This document shows, piece after piece, positions 24,140 through 34,385 of a stretch of DNA of 64,000 bases. The notes beneath the pieces were generated by a model. That model was not told the DNA's origin, did not search any database, and saw only the letters and a program-made list of their open reading frames with translations. The stretch is taken from assembly GCA_036172665.1 (NCBI GenBank), contig CM069877.1, positions 27,677,001-27,741,000 on the forward strand. Reading direction: 5' to 3'. Source of the DNA: Prosopocoilus inquinatus. Its lineage: Eukaryota > Arthropoda > Insecta > Coleoptera > Lucanidae. Position numbers and translations under genes: made by a program. Each line of letters starts with the position of its first letter. Position 1 is the stretch's first letter.

Positions 24140-24620
24140 GAACCACTCTGTATAATTAGCCGATAGAAATGTTTACGCGAGATAAACGCCCCCGCACCGG
24201 ATGCGTGGCCGCCAAGGAGCGACGGGAAAACAGAAGAAGAGTAACTTGCAGACTGGACCTTGGTAGTGAAGTGCGGTTTCTTACAGTCCCATCAAAATTT
24301 AATTTAGTAATCAATTTTCTTTTGGCCATTTAGTGTAAAAGTTTAGTTTCCCGTGGGGAGGGACCAGCAACCCCTGGCACAGGTCGTATAATTAGCTTAT
24401 TAGTCTTTTCTTTTATTGCCGCCCTCTTGCATCTCACCTCGACGGTGTTATTTTTATTGTTGAAATTGTAACTTCTCGCCTGACATTCTTCTTAATATAG
24501 TAGTTTTAAGTTCGCCGCTTTTTATTTAACCATCGCTGATGAACTCCCAAAAAGAACCCCCCTTTTCTCCGAAGAGGTTACCCTCTTCTGTTGCTCGATA
24601 GAACTGGTGGCAGCATTACA
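24140..24620 (+). mobile_element. Possible LTR fragment in the piggyBac 5' region
   Basis: This segment is less AT-rich than its surroundings, begins near TGTATAATTAGCC and ends before TGGTGGCAGCATT, which resembles a primer-binding site next to a gypsy-type LTR. No gag or pol follows and no target duplication was found. The call is tentative. Confidence 0.3.
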
Positions 24621-24793
24621 CGTTACTACCCTTAGTATCTCCCTAACCGCGGGGGTGGTACATGAGCTTATTTTATAAATGAGTACTGGTTGCTACCTAG
24701 AAATATTTTGGTGTCCTCAAACGAGGACACTGGGCATTGCAGTGCTTTACTTTTTGCGTTTTTTTATAGGTACCTACTATTACTTTGCTATCA

Positions 24794-26582
24794 TGAGTAG
24801 AAAATTTTTCAAAACTTTAGAAGAAGCTTGGGACTACTTTAACTCCGACGAAATCGAAGCTGATATCTTGGCACTACCACCAGAAGTAGATGAACTTACT
24901 CATGAAGATGAGATCTATGATGATGACTTAGCTGTTCCTATTGTAACAGAGATTCCTGGTGGAGCCGAAGTTATAGTTCGCTCTCAAAACTCTAAACAAA
25001 GTTTAGAATCTTCTTCCGATGAAGAAGATAATTTACCACTGTCAGTTTTTGCCAAAAAAATGCCTACTAATCTCCCAGATTGGGACAAGGTAGAACTATA
25101 CTATGACAATAATAATTTTAGTTCACGGTTTCAGGAAAATTTGGAACAAATAAAAGAGCTATTGTCAGCAGCCACACCTCTGGAAATATAATTTTTTGAT
25201 CAAAGAGTTTACAATCTTATCGTAACTGAAACAATAAAATATGCAACAATTCAAAAAAATAAACAACATTTTTCAATAACTGCTGATGAAATTAAAATTT
25301 TTATTGGATTCCTAATTTTCTCTGGATATCATCAACTACCTAGCCAGAGAGATTATTGGTCGAAACAAGAAAATTTAGGAATTCAAACTGTAAAAAATGC
25401 ATTTAGTCGCACTGCATACTGTGAAATAAAATCGCTAATTCATTTTGCTGACAATTTGCAAGCTAACAATAACAAAAACGACAAAACTTTCAAAATTAGA
25501 CCATTGGTAGATATTATCAATAAGAATTTTAGGAAGTGGGGTATTTTTCACGAACACTTATCTGTAGATGAGATGATTGTAAAATATTATGGTCATCATT
25601 CATTGAAACAATTTATAAGATCTAAACCCATAAGATTCGGCTTCAAGTTATGGGCTTTATGTGGAGACAATGGATATTGTTATAACTTTTCTCTTTACTG
25701 TGGCAAAGAAGCTAAACAAAAGTCTGAAACCGCTAGTGCGCCATTAGGCTCGAAAGTTGTTACAAGTATGTTATCTGTAATTGACGACCCTAAAAGTCAC
25801 ATTGTTTATTTCGACAACTTTTTCACAAGTTACTCTCTAATGCAACAGCTGAAAGAACAGGGCTTTAGAGCTACTGGTACAATAAGAGAGAACAGAACAG
25901 CAAAATGTCCTATAAAATCATCCAAGATACTTGAAAAAGAATCGCGGGGTTCCTTTGACTGGCAGTTTGATAAAACAAATCACATTTTAATTTGTAAATG
26001 GAATGACAGCAAATGTGTTTCCCTAGCAACGAACTTTGATACAATACTTCCAACAGAAAAAAATAGCGACATTTTACTATCGCTTTTTGACCTGACATTG
26101 CAGTAGAATAGACAAATTGAAGCGGGATTTGCTCCTAATAAGTCCCCCATGCAAGGCGGCCATGCTTGCTGTCAAAGCATAATGAAAATTTTTCTAAATA
26201 CTTCCAACGGTACAAGTTCCTCGCTGGAGTCGACAGCAAAAACAACGTATTTTAGTACCTTAACCATCTATTGTTAGGAATTATAATAAACATATGGGTG
26301 GAGTTGACCATCACGATTGGCTTTTAGAAAAGCACCGTATTTCGGTTAGAGGAAAAAAATGGTATTGGTGTTTATTTACACGTATAGTAGACCTGGCTGT
26401 TGTAAATGGAAACATTAATTATAACATGACACACCCTCAGAAGATGTCAATCAAGGAATTCCTTAGACAAGTTGCTTACTCATATTTAAAGATTGGTTAT
26501 GGAACAATAATTAGGCGAGGACGACCAATGAGTGTTCCAAGTAGCTCACGAGGGAACATTCCTGATGATGTTAGATTTTTTT
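24794..26582 (+). pseudogene. piggyBac transposase, inactivated
   Basis: The likely start is ATG 24794 (MSRKFFKTLEEA), not the upstream in-frame ATG in the terminal region. An acidic N-terminus (SSSDEEDNLPLSVF) precedes the DDD domain. In-frame stop TAA at 25189-25191 breaks it. The rest carries LSVDEMIVKYYG (first aspartate), IVYFDNFFTS (second) and MGGVDHHDWL (third). A copy of the short interspersed repeat is inserted at about 26055-26198, flanked by a ~12-bp duplication of AATACTTCCAAC. The terminal part (26294-26582) is in a shifted frame and lacks the usual cysteine-rich end. Three separate lesions make it non-functional. Confidence 0.85.
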
Positions 26583-26756
26583 AATAATAATAATAATAAT
26601 AATGGTTTATTGACCACTTATTAGCAGTAAGTACAGTAAGAACACACAGAATTGTGTAACTGAAAATTATAGAAATATGTAATAATAATAAATGGTCAAT
26701 AGGTTTCGGTTCGGTGGATTTTTAGAAAACCCACTGCTCTACCTCCGAAACCTTGA

Positions 26757-27207
26757 GAATTAAATTAAATTAAATTAAATCAAACTAAATTAAATTAAAT
26801 TAAATCAAATTAAATTAAATTAAACTAAATTAAATTAAAACAAAATAAATTAAAAAAACATAAATTAACAAAACTAAATTAAATCAATTACATTAAATTA
26901 AAATATATTAAATTTAATCAATCTAAATCAAATCAAATTTAACTAACAAAACTAAATTAAATCAATTACATTAAATCAAAATATATTAAATTTAACAATT
27001 CAAATTAAAATTGAATCAAATTAAATCAAATAAAATCAAATTAAATTAAGTCAAATTAAATTAAATCGAATTAAATAAAATCGAATTAAATTAAATCAAG
27101 TTAAATCGAATTAAATTAAATTAAATCAAATTAAATCAAATTAAATCAAATTAAATCAAATTAAATCAAATTAAATCAAATTAAATCAAATTAAATCAAA
27201 ATAAATC
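26757..27207 (-). repeat. AAATT/AAATC microsatellite in the LINE 3' region
   Basis: About 450 bp of imperfect 5-bp units (AAATT, AAATC), with the last part forming regular 10-bp units AAATCAAATT. The array lies between the LINE coding end and its poly(ATT) tail, so it is part of the element. Confidence 0.85.
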
Positions 27208-27469
27208 AACTTTGAATGGCGGAATATAATACAATTATCGGCCCGATATAGAGTAATAAGACAAAGAAGAAAATAAAGACAATAACAGCGAAAGCGAAGA
27301 AGAAGAGAAAATAATACAGTAGAGAAAGGAAATGAAAAAGAAAGTAATAAGATGAAAATAAAGCAAGGCTAGTAACAGATTTACGTCGATCCAACAGAAT
27401 AAATTTTAGCCTGTTCTCATTAACTGAAAGTAAGGAATTAAATGCAGAAGCAGAACACAGCAAGTCGAA

Positions 27470-30182
27470 TTACATGCTAAGTAGATCAGCCCGAAACAGA
27501 CGTTTAAAAGTTGTTAAGGTACTAACTTTAAAAGGAAAAGGGATATTATTATAGAATTTAACAATCTTGTAAGAAAATGAACGTTGAAACATTGACGTTC
27601 GATGAAGAGGAGGTGTTAGTAAACCTTTATTTCTTATATTTAAGTTATGGATGTCTGTTAGGTATGAAATTCTTTCATGTAGGTACTCCGGCACCTTGTT
27701 CAACATAATTTAAAAAAAAAGTTCCAGCATGAAACTGACGTCTCTTGGTCATGTTTAACCAACGAGCTGTGGCGAAAGTGTGTGTGATATGGTCCCTGCG
27801 CTAAAGTCCGAAGATGAAACGTAAACAGGAGTTCTGAACTAACTGTATTCTTCTTACGTCAGTACTATCAAGGCAGGGACCATACACCACATCACAATAA
27901 TTAAACTGTGATAAAACAAGGGAGTCACACAACATTTTTCGCAAGTTTGAATTTAAGATTTCTTTACTGCCATATAAAACCTTCAACCTACCATAAGCCC
28001 TCTGCACTAATTTACTAACATGGGTTTTGAAACGTAAATTCGTATCACAATACAGACCAAGGTTTTTGGCGCAATCTACTAGAGAAAGGGAGGAATTACC
28101 TACTCGAATTGTCACGTGAGAGAGAGCAGAGATGCGCGATTTAGCTCTCCCAAAGACCAAAACGTTTGATTTATCCGGATTTAGTGAAAGACAATGACGA
28201 GTCGCAGTTGAGAATAGCTTTTCTAAGTCTGAGTTTACTTCAGCCACACCCCTTAAAATATCTGACCTATGAAAACTGTGATAGAGCTGGGTGTCATCCG
28301 CATATAGATGACAGCTGCAGAACTGAATAGATTCAAAAATGAAACTAGTATATATAGAAACTCTTTGCTTTCTACCTTTTAAATAATAACTAAAGAATGT
28401 AACTACGTTATCACTACAACCAATATAATGAAATATCGAAAGTAATATGTTGTGGTTGATAGTGTCAAAGGCTTTAGAAAAGTCCAATAAAACCAATATA
28501 AAAATTTTATCATCATCAATCGATTTAAAGATGTTATCATAGATTAACGACAGTGCAGTAGCACAGCTAAAATTAGGGCGAAAGCCAGATTGAAAAGAAG
28601 GTAAAATTTAAAATTTATTTAAGTGATCGTGCAATTGCTGAGTAACACACTTTTCAAGCACTTTAGATAGTACGGGCAGCACACTGATAGGCCTAAGCTC
28701 ATTAAACGCGGTCGGGTTAGGTTTTTTAGGTAAGGGTAATACGTTCGCTTCCTTCCAACAATTCGAAAACACTAAGTTAAGAATGCAAAAATTTATGATG
28801 TAAGTGATATACGGTATAATAAAGGGACTGCAAAGGCGAAGCATACGAGTGCTAATACCATCAGAACCAACAGAGTTGGACTTGATGGAGTTAAGATGTT
28901 TGAGTACTTCACTATCTGTCACAGGTTTAAAATTGAAAAATTCTTCGAATTGAGTAAAACTATTATTATTGTAATAATTCAATAATTCAACATTTGCAGC
29001 CAGAGAGTTATGAGCGCTGGCAAAGTGATTATTGATGGCATTAACATCTTGTAATTGAGGTGACAATTGACAGTTAGATGTTTTATTCTGCACATTCAGA
29101 TTATTGAGATCTTTCCACAGTTTATAAGGAGTACTGTGTGACAGACTGTAATTTAAATAAGCTTTTTTTTCCCTTCGAATTGCTGCAGTAGTGTAATTTC
29201 TCAAAGTTTTATAATAATTTAAGGCACCTATAGTGCGTAGAGTTTTTGCTCGTTTAAGAGCATCATCCCTAAGCGACATCATTAATCTGATGTTATCCCT
29301 AAGCCACGGTGCAGGAGGTTTTTTAAACTTTCCTATTTTATAAGGAGCATGTTTATCGAATAAAGTAATTAAGTTTAAATTAAAGAAGCTGACAATATTG
29401 TCGATGTCAGTCAATTCATGAATAATATACCAAGGAACAGAGTGTAAGTCAGTTAAGAAATCTGTAAAAATTAGGTTGTTGAAATTTCTGTACTTGCGAG
29501 TGATTGGTTGCTTTTTACAATGACCAAGAAGAAAGTTTGCGTAAAACAAAAAGTGGTCAGAAAATTCGCTCAGATGTATCACGCCAGTGCCGCTGAGATT
29601 TAAGTTAGAATTAGAAATAATGAGATCAATCAAAGTAGAATTTACGTCACCAACTCTGGTGGGCTCAGAAACAATTTGTTTTAGTCCTATGGAGTTGAGT
29701 AGGTTCTGCAGCATTTTGCACGAGTTACTGAGACAGTCCAAAAAATTAATGTTGAAATCGCCTACGCATGTAACGAAATCAGAAGAAACAAACATATTAC
29801 TAAGAACTTCCTCATATTCATTAAGAAAGTTTAAAGTATCTGAATTAGGTGGTTTGTATATTACACCAAATGAGACCCTAAAGTTGCCAATTTTTAAAGA
29901 TATCCACAAATGCTCAAAGCATACACTGTGCTTGATTGGGATTAATTCTATTCTAAAAGAGGATTTGACATATAAAGCAACACCGCCACCTCTCCTACCG
30001 TCTGTTCTGTCTGATCTCAATAACCGATAACCGTTAATTGAAAATAATTCATCATGAAGAATTGGTGACAACCATGTCTCGGAGATGCCAATGATATCGT
30101 AATTATTACTGCATATGTGCTGCTTCAGAATGCCAAAATTTCTACTGAGTGATCTGGCATTGATATGCGCTATTGAGAACAT
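27470..30182 (-). pseudogene. LINE endonuclease-reverse transcriptase (ORF2)
   Basis: The minus-strand frame from 30182 encodes an apurinic endonuclease domain (INARSL, SETWL, GDFN, SDHFLF) and the start of the reverse transcriptase (LRPISVLPVLSKVLEK). A single stop at 28608-28610 breaks it; the same frame continues from 28607 with LLDFSKAFDTINHN and the catalytic YADD box (about 28290). A small in-frame deletion removes the usual segment between the fingers and YADD. A frameshift near 27720-27800 precedes the last part (27470-27706). The number of lesions is low, so the copy is not ancient. Confidence 0.85.
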
Positions 30183-30315
30183 TTATAGATTTTGACTAGA
30201 TACTAACTAGTCGTGTTACTAGCTTTGTTAGGCAAGAATAAGAATAGAAGTAAGAGAGTTAATAAAAGTTAAAGTTAATAGAGATGACAAGGAAAATGAT
30301 TTAATTTCTGTTAAG

Positions 30316-30459
30316 TTACAATTCACCGTTTATGAGCTGCGCTTGTTCTCCTGCAGTTCCAGCAACCGAAGTAAAAAGATTCATGGTATCCATAGATTGG
30401 ATTTCCTTTCTGTTACCATTTAGATAGCAAAAAATCCGTCCGTCATGAGTCCAGGCGTG
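30316..30459 (-). pseudogene. LINE ORF1 C-terminal remnant
   Basis: WTHDGRIFCYLNGNRKEIQSMD resembles the conserved C-terminal block of LINE ORF1 proteins related to the baculovirus FP family. It ends at 30316. Everything upstream in the LINE is lost at the Polinton border (30460). Confidence 0.55.
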
Positions 30460-30700
30460 AGTAGTAGGAATAGGCCGATTCTGGAACCTCCTCCGACCTT
30501 GACCAATAAAATTCAAGGTCAAGGTCGGAGGAGGTTCCAGAATCGGCCTATTCCTGACGTGACCTCACCATGACCTTAAACTTCAAGGCCATGACCTTGA
30601 GGTGACCTCGATCAAGGTCAAGATTGGAGGAGGTTCCAGAATCGACCTGTTCCTAACGTAACCGAGAGGTAACTTTGAAATGACCTTGAGGGTTCAAGGT
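30460..30700 (+). repeat. Left terminal inverted repeat with hairpin
   Basis: The first 96 bp form a terminal hairpin: 39-bp perfect arms at 30466-30504 and 30517-30555 around a 12-base loop. The inverted partner at the right end has the identical hairpin at 61419-61508. Beyond the hairpin about 55 more bases match the right end. The following DNA is rich in AAGGTCA-type words (CAAGGTCAAG, ACCTTGAGGTGACC). Confidence 0.9.
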
Positions 30701-30954
30701 TAAGATCGGAGGAGGTTCTAAAATTTGCTTTGTGCCGATGTAACTACAAGGTTAAGAATCAAGTCAGAGGAGGTTGCAAAATCTCAATGTCATTGACGTG
30801 ACCTCATCATTACCTCTAAAAGCGAGGTCAGTGGAGGGTTCCAAAAATTATCTATCCTTGACGTAACCTTAACTTGACGGAGGATCCAAAAACGGTTTAT
30901 CTTGAATACGACCGTAAGGTTGGAGGAGGTAGGGACCCCCACCTAAAATCTTGT

Positions 30955-30988
30955 TATATAAGGTTCTTCATTTGGGAATAGATTCAGT
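30955..30988 (+). promoter_or_regulatory. Core promoter of the first Polinton gene
   Basis: TATATAA at 30955-30961 and the arthropod initiator TCAGT with A+1 at 30986, exactly 31 bases after the TATA start. The same promoter is conserved in the second copy (TATATAA at 63418). Confidence 0.75.
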
Positions 30989-31043
30989 TGTTACAGAACT
31001 GTGAGTCGTGTTGTTAAGTTAATCACCTACCTACATACATAAA

Positions 31044-31963
31044 AGTAAGTTTAAATCATCTTATTGTAATAATTTATAATTTGTATATTTTTATTGTATT
31101 TAACAGTGACATCTAAACAAGTGGATTTTTTCCTGAAGCAAAAGGGAAGGCACGTGAACGATCCTTTTGATGACGTACAGAAGAAAAGACTTCTGACTGA
31201 AAACGTTGACAAACCAAAAGAAGAAAAGCCGGATGAGCACGGTTTGAATATGCCCTCAGTTCGAAACGAGTTTCAATTTGAAATACTCTCCCAGCCTTAC
31301 TTCACAGATGAAGATTTTCGTCAATGTGATACTAATGAGACAGCACCTTCCGAGATTTCAGAAGCAAGAGAGGTGACTGACGTAGATCAGTTGCCACTTT
31401 TAGCTCAAAGTGTATATTTTCTAAATAAGAGCCGTACGAAGTGGATTTGTGTCGGACTGTGTACCGAAACATTTTTTTATCCGATAATACGTATTATGGG
31501 TTCCAAAAGGCAGAGCATATCGTTTTTAGAAGAGGAATGGAAAGAATTTTGTTCTTATAACTACACTTTGAAGTCGTATTTTACTGAGAAGAAAACTATT
31601 TATCCGGTAATGAAAATCAGCTCAGTAAAGGCGTCTTTCGAACGCATCGAAGGAACGAAAATACTGAAATTAGAAAGAGGAGTGGAGACATTATATATAT
31701 CTTATAAAGGTCTATTGGAACTCTGGAAATTGTGTGATATTGTATTATATCGTTTAGAAGTTTTGAAACAATTGAACTATAAATCATTCTACAGCAACAT
31801 GATTCCATGCTTGAGTGTTATGGAAAGTGATATGAAGACAAATGTTAAATCATTTCTCAATAATGAAATATCTGAGAAAGGAGCAATTACAAATGAATTA
31901 AGGATGTTTGGAATTAGTAAATTAATTTTTGATATAAGTATGCATAAAGCTGTTAATATGTAA
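31044..31963 (+). CDS. Polinton first-gene protein, unknown; splice-created start
   Basis: A 62-bp intron (31045-31106, GTAAGT...AACAG) separates a leader from the open frame. The last exon-1 base A31044 joins TG at 31107-31108 to make an ATG in frame with the long ORF, giving 285 aa. The first ATG of the unspliced frame (31094) lies inside the intron. The N-terminal region includes a PIP-box-like opening, QVDFFLKQ, then an acidic stretch, and the C-terminal half has mixed helices with no known domain. The second Polinton copy has the same leader, intron and an identical coding start. Function unknown; early transcription is a guess from the strong promoter beside the terminus. Confidence 0.7.
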
Positions 31964-32101
31964 ATGTTATGTGATTTAATATGTATATATTTCTAGATAT
32001 GACACTGTCAGTTATAAATAAAATTTTCTAAGAACACTGTTTGATCCTTTATTTAATAAACTAACGATACCTAACCAAAAAATTAAGAGAAATTTTTACG
32101 C

Positions 32102-32109
32102 TATATAAA
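32102..32109 (+). promoter_or_regulatory. TATA box before the virion-protein genes
   Basis: TATATAAA 67 bases upstream of the PLA2 ATG. The expected start site would be near 32133. It probably drives the PLA2, protease and penton message. Confidence 0.5.
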
Positions 32110-32175
32110 GATAAGCAGTGAGTATTGAAGTAGTACACATGTAACATCGTTGACTGTTAGAAAGAAAAGCCATAA

Positions 32176-32997
32176 ATGCGACGTCGTGTCAAAACAGATT
32201 ACACTGCGAGAAGCACCTTAAAACGAAAAGGTCGTGGTTTACTTAATACGTTAATTAATAAACTACCAGTAGAGTTACACTTACCAGGTTACAATTACTG
32301 CGGTCCGGGCACAAAATTAGACGTTCGACTTAAAAGAGGAGACAGAGGTGTGAATGCGTTGGATGAGGCTTGCAAGCAACACGATATCGCATATTCTGTA
32401 AGTAGCGATTTAGAAAAACGTCACGAAGCAGATAAAAAATTGTATCAAGCGGCAGTGAAAAGAGTGAAGAGTACAGAAGCGGGATTTGGTGAAAAAGCAT
32501 CTGCGTTATCTGTAGCCGCCTTAATGAAAGCTAAGACAAAGCTTGGAATGGGAAACGGAGTGAAGAGAAAGCGTAGTAAAAGGAAGAAGCGTGGTGGTAA
32601 ATTATCATTTCGACAAGCTGTAAGGAAAGCACAACATGCAATTTCACGTAATGGTAACAAGAGTCTGTTAGAAAATGTGAAATTGGCGCAGGCTGTTTTA
32701 AAGAAGGACCACAAGAAAATAAGACCTCCACGTCAAAGAGTGATACCAATTCCTAAGAGAGGAGGGTTTTTACCTTTAATTCCATTATTTGCGGCTTTGG
32801 GCGCAATAGGATCGCTCGGCGGCGGTGCAGCTGCAATTGCTAAGGCGGTAAACGATGCAAAAGCTGCGAAAGAGCAACTGAAAGAGGCAGAGCGACATAA
32901 TCGCGCTATGGAAACAAAAGCAGTGGGAAGCGGATTCTATATAAAACCTTACAAAACAGGGTGTGGGTTATATTTACGATCCAATCCAAAAAACTGA
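32176..32997 (+). CDS. Virion protein with phospholipase A2 domain
   Basis: 273 aa. Residues 41-46 (YCGPGT) form the calcium loop and residues 63-70 (D..C..HD) the catalytic helix of a parvovirus-type PLA2. This enzyme in Polinton/adintovirus virions is thought to breach endosomal membranes. A basic middle (KRKRSKRKKRGG) and a hydrophobic glycine/alanine helix follow (about 195-225, FLPLIPLFAALGAIGSLGGG). The C-terminus (GSGFYIKPYKTGCGLYL) is of the type conserved in Polintons and may be a protease-processed peptide. The stop TGA at 32995 is preceded by a frameshift heptamer (next entry), and the protease frame overlaps. Confidence 0.9.
   Translation: MRRRVKTDYTARSTLKRKGRGLLNTLINKLPVELHLPGYNYCGPGTKLDVRLKRGDRGVNALDEACKQHDIAYSVSSDLEKRHEADKKLYQAAVKRVKSTEAGFGEKASALSVAALMKAKTKLGMGNGVKRKRSKRKKRGGKLSFRQAVRKAQHAISRNGNKSLLENVKLAQAVLKKDHKKIRPPRQRVIPIPKRGGFLPLIPLFAALGAIGSLGGGAAAIAKAVNDAKAAKEQLKEAERHNRAMETKAVGSGFYIKPYKTGCGLYLRSNPKN
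32988..32994 (+). promoter_or_regulatory. Putative -1 ribosomal frameshift site (A AAA AAC)
   Basis: In the PLA2 frame the codons before the TGA are AAA and AAC, preceded by A, which makes the canonical slippery heptamer X XXY YYZ. A -1 slip enters the protease frame directly. That frame is open from 32901 but has no ATG until 33084. Only a weak downstream stem (CGG/CCG around 33008-33018) is visible. Confidence 0.6.
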
Positions 32998-33368
32998 AAT
33001 ATTTGCCTCGGCGACCGTTGACTAACATTGACATACTGAAATATGCTAAAATATGGAAATTACCTTTCTTTCGAGGTGTGTTTATGAGAGATACTTTACC
33101 TAAAAAGATATGGAAGCATGAAAGTGGAGTAGTGAATTTAGATAGCGATTCTGGTGAAGGAACGCATTGGGTGGCATATTATAAGAGAGGAGGAATCGTA
33201 AAATATTTTGACAGCTATGGAGATCTACGACCTCCAGTTGAAGTAGAGAAATATCTTTTGTCGAACGGATTGGGAGTTATTAACTATAATTATGAAAGGT
33301 ATCAGAAACAAAATACACAAAATTGTGGACACTTATGTCTACAGTTTTTAAAGTCCTTTACAAGTTAA
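32991..33368 (+). CDS. Adenain-type cysteine protease
   Basis: The frame contains LTNIDILKYAK...FFRGVFMRDTLP, then GTHWVAYY (catalytic histidine), YFDSYG (aspartate) and NTQNCGHLCLQFL (cysteine), the order found in adenovirus-like maturation proteases of Polintons. It is the enzyme that would cleave virion precursors during assembly. The conserved N-terminal block lies upstream of the first ATG (33084), so the protein most likely begins as a fusion to the PLA2 protein by -1 frameshifting; a spliced or near-cognate start is the alternative. Start given here is the first base after the slip. It ends 22 bases before penton. Confidence 0.85.
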   Translation, partial: KLKYLPRRPLTNIDILKYAKIWKLPFFRGVFMRDTLPKKIWKHESGVVNLDSDSGEGTHWVAYYKRGGIVKYFDSYGDLRPPVEVEKYLLSNGLGVINYNYERYQKQNTQNCGHLCLQFLKSFTS

Positions 33369-33390
33369 GTAAGAATGTAGTACTTGAAAG

Positions 33391-34125
33391 ATGGTCAACA
33401 TGGAATCTTCACCCGTTGCGTGTACATTCACTCTTACGGGAACTGAATCAGTTTTATTTTGTGAATTGAATCCACCACTATACCTCGATGAAGAGGCAAC
33501 ATATGAAATGTGCTTGTTAAATTTTGAAACGTTTAATGCAATACCTAACATAGATGAAAGTAATAATTTGATACATTATGAAGAAACAGGAAAAACGACG
33601 GTTTGGAAAACTATCGTTATACCTACAGGTACATATGAACTAGACGATATCAACCAATATCTGAAAGATTATTTTCAAAATAACAATATCCCTGATTATA
33701 TAAACATTAAAGGAAATAATAATACTTTAAAGGCAACCATACACAGTTCAGTTAAGCTCGATTTTAGTAAACCAAATTCATTGGGAAAATTGTTGGGTTT
33801 TAAACCGCGAACGTTGAAAGTAAACGATAATAACATTGGTGATTTTCCGGTGGAAATAAATAAAGTAAATGCTATAAGAATAGAATGTAATCTAACCGGT
33901 GGATCTTATAACAACGGAGAACCCGGTCATGTTTTGTATCATTTCTTTCCAAATGTACCTCCAGGGTTTAAAATAATAGAATCCCCTCTTCAAGCTATTT
34001 ATCTTCCAGTGACCGTGAACGTGATTACGAGAATAGTCATTCGACTATTAGATCAAGAGAATCGATTAGTAAATTTTAGAAACGAAGTAATTACTCTAAG
34101 ACTTCATTTGAGAAGATTCACATAA
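33391..34125 (+). CDS. Penton (minor capsid, single jelly-roll) protein
   Basis: 244 aa with a beta-rich pattern, for example CTFTLTGTESVLFCELNPPLYL, YEMCLLNFETFNAIPNI and LLGFKPRTL, ending in IVIRLLDQENRLVNFRNEVITLRLHLRR. This is the typical Polinton penton, which sits at the five-fold vertices. Its place between protease and major capsid gene fits. A second ATG three codons in (33400) is an alternative start. The stop codon overlaps the start of a small ORF. Confidence 0.8.
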   Translation: MVNMESSPVACTFTLTGTESVLFCELNPPLYLDEEATYEMCLLNFETFNAIPNIDESNNLIHYEETGKTTVWKTIVIPTGTYELDDINQYLKDYFQNNNIPDYINIKGNNNTLKATIHSSVKLDFSKPNSLGKLLGFKPRTLKVNDNNIGDFPVEINKVNAIRIECNLTGGSYNNGEPGHVLYHFFPNVPPGFKIIESPLQAIYLPVTVNVITRIVIRLLDQENRLVNFRNEVITLRLHLRRFT

Positions 34126-34298
34126 TGATTATTTACGATAGCAATTATTCGAAACGGAAAGAGTGTAGCAGAATTAGACGTAATGTATTATTTAAACCAC
34201 GGAAACAGATACTGAACTGTTGTCGACAAAAAAAACTGAAATTGACACAGAGAAATCGAATATATTTACAGAGTTTAGGTTATAAGGTGCTAACATAG
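34125..34298 (+). CDS. Small highly basic protein, pX/mu-like
   Basis: A 57-aa frame begins at the A of the penton stop (TAATG overlap) and ends at TAG 34296-34298. About one third of its residues are lysine or arginine, it has three cysteines, and it ends RNRIYLQSLGYKVLT. Adenoviruses pack DNA with the basic peptide pX/mu, and adintoviruses are reported to have a comparable basic gene near penton. Size, charge and position fit that role. Stop-start overlap suggests reinitiation on the penton message. The assignment is by analogy; no catalytic motif is expected. Confidence 0.6.
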   Translation: MIIYDSNYSKRKECSRIRRNVLFKPRKQILNCCRQKKLKLTQRNRIYLQSLGYKVLT

Positions 34299-34385
34299 GG
34301 GGAATTATTCTGTAGAAGAGACGTAACCGTCAAAGGGCGAACACCATCATTACACGTAAGACAATCATCATCTAAACAGAACGAC

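Larger units (their letters stand above)
23797..26582 (+). mobile_element. piggyBac-type element, left end and gene
   Basis: The left border is a TTAA target (23797-23800) followed by CCCATTAACGCTCAGCGTCC, a piggyBac-style terminus. It is closely related in layout to the second piggyBac at 47093. The transposase gene follows. The right terminus is missing because a LINE joins directly after the transposase stop at 26582. A palindromic GTGTCCTC...GAGGACAC at 24711-24732 resembles subterminal repeats. Confidence 0.75.
26585..30459 (-). mobile_element. 5'-truncated non-LTR retrotransposon (LINE)
   Basis: Read on the minus strand it runs from an ORF1 remnant (30459 down) through an endonuclease-reverse transcriptase ORF to a 3' end at 26585 made of an AATAAA signal and an ATT repeat. 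The 3' region contains a 450-bp AAATT-type microsatellite. It is attached directly to the end of the piggyBac gene on one side and to the Polinton terminus on the other. The clade is Jockey/CR1-like by its motifs; I cannot decide further. Confidence 0.85.

Noticed and set aside
29587..30030. 147-aa plus-strand ORF
   Set aside because: Antisense shadow of the LINE endonuclease frame.
30454..30459. Six-base Polinton target duplication
   Set aside because: GGCGTG on the left and CTCGCG on the right do not match, so no duplication is claimed.
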